Below, piece by piece: positions 56,456 to 64,000 of a stretch of DNA of 64,000 nucleotides. Position numbers and translations under genes: made by a program. Origin of the DNA: Paenibacillus sp. N3.4. Lineage in GTDB: Bacteria > Bacillota > Bacilli > Paenibacillales > NBRC-103111. Where the stretch lies: positions 42,630 to 106,629 of the forward strand of contig NZ_VRTT01000020.1 in the NCBI RefSeq assembly GCF_008017805.1, given 5' to 3'. Each line of letters begins with the position of its first letter. The stretch's first letter is position 1. The notes below the pieces were generated by a model, which was not told the DNA's origin, did no database searches, and saw only the letters and a program-made list of their open reading frames with translations.

Positions 56456-56820
56456 CCGCATGATGGCCTCTTTCGAAGGATCGCAGACATCGAGCGTTTT
56501 AACGAAATAGCCGGACCGCTGGTTAAAGGGAGTTATAAGAAATAAATAAAGCATAGAAATAGACCGCATCCTACAAACAGGATGTCGGTCTATTCCGTTT
56601 ATGAGAAGTATCAGCACAATCATAGTTGCGAATGAAATCTAGCCCCCAAAGGTAGCTTCGTCCATGTGAAAATCCTCAATCGCCAAATGAGAGTGGATCA
56701 GTGTAATTTTCATTTCTGTTTATTCAGCTTGTGAAAGAGGCCCATAATTCCTCCGATATGATATGATAATTGGGCAGGCGTTACGAAGTCCAACCTATAG
56801 CAAAATTAAAGGGGATACGC

Positions 56821-58776
56821 ATGAACCAAATAACGATTGGCATGTTCGCCCACGTGGATGCGGGCAAGACCACATTGGCCGAACAATTGCTTTACCATAC
56901 ACAAAGCATTCGGGAGCGGGGAAGGGTTGACCATAAGGATGCTTACCTCGATAGCCATCAGATAGAGCGGGCAAGAGGCATCACCGTGTTTGCAGATCAA
57001 GCCGTTATGTCCTATAAGGGTTCCACCTATTATTTGATTGATACCCCTGGGCATGTAGACTTCTCACCAGAGATGGAACGGGCCGTCCAGGTCATGGATT
57101 ATGCGGTGCTAGTCGTCAGCGCGGTGGAAGGCGTTCAGGGTCATACGGAAACGGTCTGGCAGCTGCTGCAGAAGCATCGTATCCCAACGTTCTTTTTCAT
57201 AAACAAGACGGATCGGGTTGGGGCGGATGCGGACCGAGTCATCGAGGAAATTCAGATGCATTTGACCACGGATACCTGCTGGATAACCGGTGGCTTCGCA
57301 AACGGCGAATTGGGGGAAGCCTTGATGGAAAACATAGCGGAGCGTGACGAAGCTGTGTTGGAGGCGTTTCTAGCGGGTACGGAAGACCAAATCTTTTGGC
57401 TGCGGACGCTGAAGGACATGATACGAGGCCATCGGATCTTTCCTTGCGCAAAGGGGTCCGCGCTGCAGGATGTCGGTGTGATTGAATTTCTAGACCAGCT
57501 TCACCTGTTAACGACCGCTGATTATAACGAGCTGGCTCCATTCGGGGGACGCGTATACAAAATCCGCCATGACCTTAATGGCCTGCGTATGACGTATATC
57601 AAAGCATTAAGCGGCACCCTAAAGGTTCGCGATGAACTCTGCTACCTAGGCGGGGAGGAACGAATGTGCGAGAAGGCGACTCGACTACTCATTGTCAATG
57701 GGAGTAAATCACTGGCGGTCGACCAGGTATCGGCAGGCGATCTGTTCGCGGTCATAGGACTTTCGAGTGCAGAGACAGGGCAGGGCCTGGGTATCTACTC
57801 GGACAAGCTGGTCTACGATCTGGTGCCTACGCTTACGTCGAAGGTGATGTTCGCCGATTCTCTGAACGTGAAGGATGTGCTGAAAGCTTTCAAGACCTTA
57901 CATGCTGAGGACCCATCCTTGAATGTCATCTGGGAGGAAAGTCTGCAGGAAATCCACATTCACGTGATGGGGCTTATTCAACTTGAAGTGCTGCAGCAGC
58001 TTGTGAAGGAACGTTTCCAGTTCGACGTCACTTTTGGCAGTCCTGAAATCTTGTATAAAGAAACGATACTGTCCACCGTTAGAGGATATGGTCACTTCGA
58101 GCCACTGAAACATTATGCCGAGGTGCACCTGCTGCTTGAACCAGGGGAACGGGGCAGCGGAATTACATTCGCAAATGCGTGTCATGCGAACGATTTAAGC
58201 ATAGGCAATCAAAACCTGATCAGGACGCATCTTTATGAGCGTGACCACCATGGTTTATTGACGGGCATGCCGTTGACCGATATCCGAATCACGCTGCTGA
58301 AGGGTGGCTCTCACAATGAGCATACGCATGGAGGCGATTTCCGGGAGGCAACGTTCCGTGCGTTAAGGCAAGGCTTGGAGAAGGCGGAGAACTTGCTGCT
58401 CGAGCCTTATTACGAGTATAAGATAAAAGTGAAAATCGATTATCTGGGCAAAGTGTTATCTGATATTCAACAAGCGTCTGGCCATTTCGATCCGCCCTAC
58501 ACTACGGCTACACGCGCGATCATTACAGGCAAAGTCCCCGTGGCTACCTTCATGGACTATAGTACTGAGCTTGCCGCTTTTACGCATGGCAGAGGTATCA
58601 TTCAATTGCTCTTCGGCGGTTATGATCGTTGTCATAATGAACAAGAGGTGATCGATCGCAAAGCGTACCGCAAGGACGCCGATCCGCTGTATAGCTCATC
58701 ATCGATTTTTTGTGCAAAGGGGCATGGGTACACGGTGCCTTGGGAACAGGCGGAAGCGAAGATGCATTTAATCTAG
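56821..58776 (+). CDS. EF-G-like GTPase of the tetracycline ribosomal-protection (TetM) family
   Basis: 651 residues from ATG 56821 (AAAGGGG upstream). It starts with the TetM-type GTPase: P-loop IGMFAHVDAGKTTLAEQLLY, switch I RGITVFADQAV, G3 LIDTPGHVDFSPEMERAVQV, and G4 FFINKTDRVGAD. EF-G-like domains II-V follow (KEDILYKETIL-like block SPEILYKETILSTVRGYGHF; a C-terminal half ending GYDRCHNEQEVIDRK). Length and order match Tet(M)/Tet(W)-type proteins, which displace tetracycline from the ribosome, but the sequence looks divergent, so true resistance is not certain; chromosomal paralogs exist in Paenibacillus. A terminator follows. Confidence 0.85.
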   Translation: MNQITIGMFAHVDAGKTTLAEQLLYHTQSIRERGRVDHKDAYLDSHQIERARGITVFADQAVMSYKGSTYYLIDTPGHVDFSPEMERAVQVMDYAVLVVSAVEGVQGHTETVWQLLQKHRIPTFFFINKTDRVGADADRVIEEIQMHLTTDTCWITGGFANGELGEALMENIAERDEAVLEAFLAGTEDQIFWLRTLKDMIRGHRIFPCAKGSALQDVGVIEFLDQLHLLTTADYNELAPFGGRVYKIRHDLNGLRMTYIKALSGTLKVRDELCYLGGEERMCEKATRLLIVNGSKSLAVDQVSAGDLFAVIGLSSAETGQGLGIYSDKLVYDLVPTLTSKVMFADSLNVKDVLKAFKTLHAEDPSLNVIWEESLQEIHIHVMGLIQLEVLQQLVKERFQFDVTFGSPEILYKETILSTVRGYGHFEPLKHYAEVHLLLEPGERGSGITFANACHANDLSIGNQNLIRTHLYERDHHGLLTGMPLTDIRITLLKGGSHNEHTHGGDFREATFRALRQGLEKAENLLLEPYYEYKIKVKIDYLGKVLSDIQQASGHFDPPYTTATRAIITGKVPVATFMDYSTELAAFTHGRGIIQLLFGGYDRCHNEQEVIDRKAYRKDADPLYSSSSIFCAKGHGYTVPWEQAEAKMHLI

Positions 58777-58777
58777 T

Positions 58778-58811
58778 AGAAAAGGAAGCCGGAAGGCTTC
58801 CTTTTCTGCGT
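58778..58811 (+). terminator. Rho-independent terminator
   Basis: AGAAAAGGAAGCC, loop GGAA, GGCTTCCTTTTCT. A weaker second hairpin (AAGAGC...GCTCTT plus T5) lies at about 58843-58875. Confidence 0.88.
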
Positions 58812-59030
58812 AATCAAGGACAAACGTTAGAAGAGCACGCGTAAGAGCCTCTCGATAAGCCGAAGAAGCTCTTTTTGTGTGCGGAGAGAGTTGGGAACCC
58901 AAAAAACTGGCTCCCTGTTGTGTTCCAGCTAACTATCAACTCCTGTTAAGATATCTTCACGTTTGTTACACCCTATTGTCAGGACGGTTATAGAAATACA
59001 CAGTTTTAAAATTAGGAAGTGAATGATAAA

Positions 59031-59402
59031 ATGTTGAGTTATATAAGTCCGGAACTAATCTCCAATAAAACATGGAATTTATTAAATTTTCCCTCGGGGG
59101 TATTCCTAATGAACGGTGTAGAAGTTTTAGCAAGGGAATATAAGGAATCGACATGGTTGAATTACTTGAATTACTGTAAAATCAGAATACTAAGTTTAAC
59201 TAATGAGTCAAGGAACTGTTTGGATGATTTAGAAATTGATACAGAAATAAAAATAGTTTTGATTGTTCGATTTCAAAGTTATGCGCGAGAATGGTTACAT
59301 AAAAAGGTACCAGCGTTAGATGAACAAAAACCCATGGAATTGCTGGCAACAGAAAGTGGAACTAAAGCGGTAAAAGAAGCGCTATTAAGAATTCCTGACT
59401 AG
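59031..59402 (+). CDS. ParS/MbcA-like (DUF2384) toxin-binding-domain protein
   Basis: 123 residues from ATG 59031 (AGGAAGTG upstream). The N-terminal two thirds are mixed alpha/beta with no Xre-type helix-turn-helix that I can see. The C-terminal 45 residues (YAREWLHKKVPALDEQKPME then LLATESGTKAVKEALLRI) match the DUF2384 signature (WLxxPxPALxGxxPxELLxTxxGxxxVxxxLxRI), the toxin-binding end of antitoxins paired with RES-domain toxins. No RES toxin lies next to it in this window. It may be an orphan antitoxin or a member with another role. Confidence 0.6.
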   Translation: MLSYISPELISNKTWNLLNFPSGVFLMNGVEVLAREYKESTWLNYLNYCKIRILSLTNESRNCLDDLEIDTEIKIVLIVRFQSYAREWLHKKVPALDEQKPMELLATESGTKAVKEALLRIPD

Positions 59403-59456
59403 ATTGTGTAAATAAAAAGAAGTTTTAATTTTTGATTAAAGAAAGAAGAGATATAA

Positions 59457-59921
59457 GTGCCGATCATTAGGACAGAAATACCAATAAATTCCACAATAGA
59501 GGTTTGTTTTGACTTAGCCAGAAGTATTGACATTCATGCTCTATCTACTTCTCAGACAAAGGAGAGGGCAATTCGTGGTGTCACAAGTGGTTTAATTGAA
59601 TTGGGACAAACAGTAACATGGGAAGCGGTTCATTTTGGAGTAAAGCAACGTCTTACAGCCAAGATTACGGAAATGGTACGACCAAATTATTTTGTAGATG
59701 AAATGGTCAGTGGAGCATTTAAAAGTTTCAGGCATTCACATGAATTTGTTGCTGTTGAGGGTGGAACGTTGATGATCGACGCTTTTGATTATATGGCGCC
59801 TCTTGGCATTGTAGGAAAAGTAGCGGATGTCCTGTTTTTAGAAAAGTATATGAGGCGCTTTTTGTTCAAGCGGAATTGGTACATCAAACAAGTTGCCGAG
59901 GAACAAAAGATACGAAGTTAA
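59457..59921 (+). CDS. SRPBCC (START/polyketide-cyclase-like) family protein
   Basis: 154 residues from GTG 59457 with AGAAGAGATATA upstream. It begins PIIRTEIPINSTIEVCFDLA and continues with strands and a long C-terminal helix (KVADVLFLEKYMRRFLFKRN), the layout of small-ligand-binding SRPBCC proteins related to SRPBCC cell-division-inhibitor-like proteins. No catalytic residue is obvious; ligand unknown. It sits between the DUF2384 gene and the UvrA-like gene, all in one direction, though gaps of 54 and 121 bases leave operon membership open. Confidence 0.7.
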   Translation: MPIIRTEIPINSTIEVCFDLARSIDIHALSTSQTKERAIRGVTSGLIELGQTVTWEAVHFGVKQRLTAKITEMVRPNYFVDEMVSGAFKSFRHSHEFVAVEGGTLMIDAFDYMAPLGIVGKVADVLFLEKYMRRFLFKRNWYIKQVAEEQKIRS

Positions 59922-60042
59922 ATTTGTAAGGGGAAAAAATAGGGAATCCGAAATTTCGCCTTATTTCAAAAAACCAATTATTACTTTTAACACTGTGCTA
60001 ACATGGAAAGACTAAGTTTATAAGAATAGAAAGGATGTACAA

Positions 60043-63000
60043 ATGAAAATAAATCAATTAATTTCGAACAATATTAACCTATTAGATGCAGAACTACCCA
60101 CAGATAAATCGTTAGGAATTGCTGGTTTGTCTGGCTCTGGTAAAACAACTTTTTGTCAAACCATTGGTGAAGAATCCAAGAAGCGTCTCGTTTCTTTATT
60201 GCCGAAGGCTGAATATCAATATTTATTTCCTGAGATTATGGAAACCAATTTCAGTGCCATCAAGATGGAAGAAATGCCTTTAGTCCTTTTTCTCGGAAAA
60301 TCATCGATTTCATCCAATCCTCGTTCAACCATTGGCACTCATACTGGTGTTTTTAAAGAGATTCGTGTGTGCTTGGCTGAAAGGTTTAATCTATCTCCAG
60401 AAGTTTTTTCCTTCAATAATGCCTTAGGCTGGTGTCCAGATTGTAAAGGGCGCAGTATGACCCAAAACGTCGAATGTCCAAAGTGTGGGGGTAAGCGTTA
60501 CAATCAAGAAGTTGAGCAATATAAGATAGAATTAAGGAATCAACCACATAGCATTTCCGATCTTAATAACCTAAGCATTGAAACGATTCTCTCTCTTGCA
60601 GAGGAACTACAAATTAGTGAAGCGAAGCAGCATATTCTCCGAAATATCATTAATATGAATATGGGTTACTTAACCATAAATCGCATTATGGGTACTTTGT
60701 CCGGAGGAGAAATAACGCGACTTTACTTGGCAGAATTCATGGCAACAAGTGAGAATACGGTTATTATTATTGATGAAATCTCTGTGGGTCTTGATCACCA
60801 AACGTTGTTGAAAATTTTGGGAGAGATCAAACAACTAGGATATAAGAATCAAATTTGGCTCATTGACCATTCGGATACGGTGCTGGACACAGCGGATGAT
60901 CAATTATTCTTTGGGCCTGGCAGTGGGAAATACGGTGGGAAAATTGTTGAAGAATCACCGCGGCCACAACCCATTCATCGGGAGCTAAATAAGGCGACGC
61001 CTACAGCTAACTATCAGTTTCAGGATCTTTACTGTCGTAATATTCAAATGGCTGATCTACAGATCCCCCAAAATAGACTGGTCACCTTTACGGGGGAATC
61101 GGGATGTGGGAAGTCTACGCTTGTTAATGAGTGTATGGTCAAAGATTTTCAGAAGCGTTACCCAAAAGATAAACTGGTCGTGGTTGGGCAAGATCGAAAT
61201 CAATCGATTTCCAGTCGGTCAACCGTGGCGACGTTTCTTGATATTAAAAAGAAACTCACCAAATATAGTGAGGATATTGATGATATTTTTCAACGCTCAA
61301 TTGAAGATATTATTGATGAATTACCGAATGAAGACATCGCTCATAAACGCTTGAGCTTATTGATCAAACTTGGACTTGGTTATTTAACGTTGGATAGAAA
61401 AACACAGTCTTTATCCACTGGTGAATTTCAATGTGTTCATTTAGTTTCTGAGCTGTTTACGAATTCAAGAAACCCACATACCCTTTTTATTTTTGACGAG
61501 CCTTCCAAAGGTTTATCTCAAAATATTTTAAACCAATTCATTGATAGTGTTAGAGACATTCTACAAGATGAATCTGTCTCTATCCTGATGATCGAACATA
61601 ATGCTTATATGATGGAAAGCTCTGATTTTATCATTGATTTTGGCAAAAGGCAGCCTGAACCTGTTCGACATCTTGATGTTGTCAGTCATGAGGATTATTA
61701 TCGTCAAAAACATGTGGAAGAGAGCCATGCCCCATTGCATATTTCCTCCACACTACAGCAGCGGGAAGGTATTCATTACCTGCAAGAAAATCAGTTGGAC
61801 TATTTTAAAAAGGCAGAAAACGTCTATAAGGGTGGTATTTTAAAAAGTTTATCGCCAATAGCCCGTGTGATTTATGGTGAATATGAATCGGATACCATTG
61901 CGCCTGTCGTCGCTATTGATCTTGAACGACATCTGTATAGTCAATATAGTTTTCTCTATGAAATCGGTGGGCTGATCAACCATATTGTGGCTGCCCATCC
62001 GACCAACAAAGATACAAGAAGCTTCGATTTCTATTATCAAGACAATCATTGTCCGAGTTGTTCGGGCCGCCGTGTCATTGAACGTTTTGATATGGATGTT
62101 CTCATTCAAGACAAAACAGTGCCATTCTGGGATGGCTTATTCCTTCCAGAGGTGATGGATGTCTTGAAATATTATCAACATGCCAAATTACGCTTCATTT
62201 TTGAAGAGATAAAGAATGAACTGGGTCACGATATGAGTAAAAGCTATAATGAGATGTCTGAAGTAGAAAAGCATACATTCTTATATGGGTATTGGGAAAA
62301 GTCATTTTATGATAAAGCAGGGAAGGCTTCGCGAACATGGGAAGGCTTTAATCTCATCCTTGGGCGTTATATGGTGATTTCGAAGAATCTGGAAATTAAA
62401 GAAGCTATGAAAGCCTCCAAAGAAATGATTAGCTGCCCAGTTTGTCAGGGAACCGTGCTAAACCATCATAAGAAGCTCAAATTTGGCGACAAGGATATTC
62501 GCGAGATTATTCAGCAGCCGATTGATCAGGTCATAAAAATTGTAGGGAAGCTGCCCCAACTAGAAAAACTAAAATCCATTGTTGGCGGTGATCTTGCACT
62601 TACGGAAGATGTCTCCTTGCTTCCTAGGGAAACACAAGTTGCGCTGAAAATGCTTGAACTGGAACTTGCAAGCTTTGTAGGCTATGAAGTGGTTTTACAA
62701 AATGCCGTACCATTTTGGGACAAGATTAAAGGTAACATCGAGGCGATCAGCAGCAAAAACTTGATTACCGTCTGTGATTTTGCCGATATTGCTGAAACTA
62801 GAGAAACCATCATTGATAAGTATTTCACGAATGGAAAATACAAGAAACTGACCTATGTCTATGAAGCGTTCGGTTACAATAAAATTGTTACACAAATTAA
62901 TAAGATCAAAGCAAGTCATCCATGCCCATTCTGTAACGGGAAGAAAGCCATTTGCTTATGCAATCTACTTTCTCAGAAAGCTGGACTGAACGAATGTTAC

Positions 63001-63399
63001 TCGATAAGTCATGACAGTGAGGAAATCATCTGTGATTGGGAATCTGACGGTTACCGCCTTCCTTCAGAAGCAGAGTGGCAGTATGCCTGTAAAGCAGGAA
63101 CAAATGGTTATAGGTACGGAGAAATGAATAAGATCGCTTGGTATAATGAAAATTCAGAAGGCGAAATCCATGAAGTAGGAAAAAAGGAACCAAATGCATG
63201 GGGTCTATATGACATGATAGGAAATGTCTGGGAGTGGTGCTGGGATTTATATGACGAGAACGTATATGGTTCCTACCGAATTTTTCGCGGCGGCAGCTGG
63301 GCTGAAGAGGAACGAGCTTGTGGGGCTTCGTGTCGTCGTCGCAGTCACCCGTCATTTTGCATTGATGACCTTGGATTCCGCCTGGCCAGGTCTTTTTAA
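60043..63399 (+). CDS. UvrA-like ATPase fused to the C-terminal half of an FGE/SUMF1 domain
   Basis: 1118 residues, ATG with AAAGGATG upstream. Residues 1 to about 967 are a UvrA-like ABC ATPase: Walker A GLSGSGKTTF, zinc-knuckle CPDCKGRS and CPKCGGKRYN, signature GTLSGGEITRLYLAEF, Walker B VIIIDEISVGLDHQ; second half GESGCGKSTLVNE, SLSTGEFQCVHL, LFIFDEPSKGLS; then three more CxxC sites (CPSCSGRR, CPVCQGTV, CPFCNGKK). From about residue 969 it is formylglycine-generating-enzyme-like: CLCNLLSQKAGLNECYSI, GYRLPSEAEWQYACKAGTNG, GLYDMIGNVWEWCWDLYDE, FRGGSWAEE, DDLGFRLARSF. The first half of the FGE fold is missing. The junction is in frame and is repeated downstream. Confidence 0.85.
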   Translation: MKINQLISNNINLLDAELPTDKSLGIAGLSGSGKTTFCQTIGEESKKRLVSLLPKAEYQYLFPEIMETNFSAIKMEEMPLVLFLGKSSISSNPRSTIGTHTGVFKEIRVCLAERFNLSPEVFSFNNALGWCPDCKGRSMTQNVECPKCGGKRYNQEVEQYKIELRNQPHSISDLNNLSIETILSLAEELQISEAKQHILRNIINMNMGYLTINRIMGTLSGGEITRLYLAEFMATSENTVIIIDEISVGLDHQTLLKILGEIKQLGYKNQIWLIDHSDTVLDTADDQLFFGPGSGKYGGKIVEESPRPQPIHRELNKATPTANYQFQDLYCRNIQMADLQIPQNRLVTFTGESGCGKSTLVNECMVKDFQKRYPKDKLVVVGQDRNQSISSRSTVATFLDIKKKLTKYSEDIDDIFQRSIEDIIDELPNEDIAHKRLSLLIKLGLGYLTLDRKTQSLSTGEFQCVHLVSELFTNSRNPHTLFIFDEPSKGLSQNILNQFIDSVRDILQDESVSILMIEHNAYMMESSDFIIDFGKRQPEPVRHLDVVSHEDYYRQKHVEESHAPLHISSTLQQREGIHYLQENQLDYFKKAENVYKGGILKSLSPIARVIYGEYESDTIAPVVAIDLERHLYSQYSFLYEIGGLINHIVAAHPTNKDTRSFDFYYQDNHCPSCSGRRVIERFDMDVLIQDKTVPFWDGLFLPEVMDVLKYYQHAKLRFIFEEIKNELGHDMSKSYNEMSEVEKHTFLYGYWEKSFYDKAGKASRTWEGFNLILGRYMVISKNLEIKEAMKASKEMISCPVCQGTVLNHHKKLKFGDKDIREIIQQPIDQVIKIVGKLPQLEKLKSIVGGDLALTEDVSLLPRETQVALKMLELELASFVGYEVVLQNAVPFWDKIKGNIEAISSKNLITVCDFADIAETRETIIDKYFTNGKYKKLTYVYEAFGYNKIVTQINKIKASHPCPFCNGKKAICLCNLLSQKAGLNECYSISHDSEEIICDWESDGYRLPSEAEWQYACKAGTNGYRYGEMNKIAWYNENSEGEIHEVGKKEPNAWGLYDMIGNVWEWCWDLYDENVYGSYRIFRGGSWAEEERACGASCRRRSHPSFCIDDLGFRLARSF

Positions 63400-63447
63400 T
63401 GGGGCTGCTGGATGGTGATGATTTGCAGGTTATTTTATCACCTGAAA

Positions 63448-63474
63448 AAAGCCCAAGTGCTGATTCCACTTGGA
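63448..63474 (-). terminator. Terminator for the minus-strand gene fragment
   Basis: On the minus strand CCAAGTG, loop GAATCAG or similar, CACTTGG, then GCTTTTTTCAGG. Confidence 0.65.
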
Positions 63475-63519
63475 CTCTGACGGGTTAGATATGCTTTACC
63501 AGTATACTCGATATGGCAT

Positions 63520-63762
63520 TTACTTCAGGCTATGATAAACCGCCATCATATCTCGTTTATTCAACTCACGAATACGATTGAAGATAGGAATATCTGCAAC
63601 TGCCTCCGTCCGCAAGTTTTCAGAAACAACATCACTTACTTTGCCGGTTAGCCATGTTTGTACGTCTACGCCATCGACCATTTCCTTGCGCCCTTCATCA
63701 TTAATGCCACTTACATAACAGCTAATACAAGGTACCGATAACTTGAATACGCCATCATGGAG
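63520..63762 (-). CDS. Truncated C-terminal fragment of an unknown protein
   Basis: On the minus strand the fragment reads VFKLSVPCISCYVSGINDEG, then MVDGVDVQTWLTGKVSDVVS and IPIFNRIRELNKRDMMAVYH, ending SLK and a stop at 63520. Its upstream part runs directly into copy 2 of the 957-bp repeat (reverse of the UvrA-like end), so the natural N-terminus is missing. The frame happens to stay open into the repeat to 63876, giving a false longer ORF. I do not recognise the family. Confidence 0.6.
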   Translation of the reverse strand, partial: LHDGVFKLSVPCISCYVSGINDEGRKEMVDGVDVQTWLTGKVSDVVSENLRTEAVADIPIFNRIRELNKRDMMAVYHSLK

Positions 63763-64000
63763 ACCATCATTGATAAGTATTTCACGAATGGAAAATACAA
63801 GAAACTGACCTATGTCTATGAAGCGTTCGGTTACAATAAAATTGTTACACAAATTAATAAGATCAAAGCAAGTCATCCATGCCCATTCTGTAACGGGAAG
63901 AAAGCCATTTGCTTATGCAATCTACTTTCTCAGAAAGCTGGACTGAACGAATGTTACTCGATAAGTCATGACAGTGAGGAAATCATCTGTGATTGGGAAT
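63763..64000. repeat. 957-bp direct repeat unit, copy 2 (continues past window)
   Basis: Matches 62806-63043 base for base, including the in-frame junction between the UvrA-like CPFCNGKK and the SUMF1-like CLCNLLSQ. It has no UvrA-like gene in front of it: it is preceded by the unknown minus-strand fragment. The rest lies outside the window. Confidence 0.9.

Larger units (their letters stand above)
62806..63762. repeat. 957-bp direct repeat unit, copy 1
   Basis: Sequence from 62806 (ACCATCATTGATAAGTATTT) recurs at 63763 with an exact 957-base offset and no mismatch that I could find up to the window end. The unit holds the last about 48 codons of the UvrA-like part, the whole SUMF1 part, a terminator and the end of a minus-strand gene. 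Left of the boundary the two copies diverge at once. Confidence 0.9.

Noticed and set aside
56399..56623. 74-codon minus-strand frame upstream of the sugar dehydrogenase relic
   Set aside because: Part of it overlaps the relic in another frame; I could not tie the remaining text to a family, so it is left as non-coding.
63520..63876. 118-codon minus-strand protein as a complete gene
   Set aside because: Only the part to 63762 is the unknown protein; the N-terminal part is the reverse of the UvrA-like sequence in the 957-bp repeat, and the same text appears as a false frame at 62695-62919.

Overview
The window looks like a chromosome segment of a spore-forming, low-to-mid GC Bacillota of the Paenibacillus type. 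Supporting evidence: strong AGGAGG-type ribosome sites with frequent TTG and GTG starts, spore genes (cwlJ, a cse60-like gene, a gerA/gerB/gerC germinant-receptor operon), a ccpN-yqfL pair, and a large 7TMR-DISM hybrid kinase. No rRNA, tRNA, CRISPR array, transposase or replication origin was seen.

Layout. 0-5.8 kb: end of a PAS-domain gene, an AraC regulator divergent from a GH2 beta-galactosidase, and an EamA exporter. 5.9-10.1 kb: a broken-frame 7TMR-DISM hybrid kinase with a REC-BTAD response regulator. 10.2-13.8 kb: an MFS remnant, a PadR/HAAS-pentapeptide pair, catalase and a hypothetical gene. 14.0-18.4 kb: a Crp/Fnr regulator, a sulfonate/nitrate-type ABC transporter and a metallo-beta-lactamase-fold hydrolase, followed by tandem repeats. 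19.4-20.7 kb: a two-gene chromate transporter. 20.8-23.4 kb: ccpN, yqfL and glpX, a gluconeogenesis control cluster. 24.3-27.5 kb: two Gfo/Idh/MocA dehydrogenases and a frameshifted SDR. 27.6-34.9 kb: small and secreted proteins, cwlJ, a cse60-like gene with an overlapping mini membrane protein, and a Gre-domain gene with a leader ORF. 34.9-38.4 kb: ger operon with a broken A subunit. 38.7-45.9 kb: MurR-type regulator, AmiE-like serine hydrolase, sugar ABC importer, MurK-like kinase and MurQ, which reads as a MurNAc salvage operon fed by an ABC importer rather than a PTS. 46.7-49 kb: an exporter-type ABC half-transporter fused to a cyclic-nucleotide-binding domain, frameshifted twice. 49-54 kb: an AT-rich accessory stretch. 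54.1-56.5 kb: a GC-richer broken GH28-like enzyme and a decayed sugar dehydrogenase. 56.8-58.8 kb: a TetM/EF-G-like GTPase. 59-64 kb: a ParS/MbcA-like toxin-binding-domain protein, an SRPBCC-like protein, and a UvrA-like ATPase fused in frame to the C-terminal half of a formylglycine-generating-enzyme (SUMF1) domain; the fusion junction is duplicated 957 bp downstream.

Two cross-cutting points matter for any user. First, about ten genes carry single-base indels, mostly in short homopolymers, so either the sequence has indel errors or this locus is decaying. Second, padR and ccpN lack any usable ATG/GTG/TTG next to their good Shine-Dalgarno sites and may start at ATT or ATC. All functional calls rest on reading motifs by eye; no database search was run.
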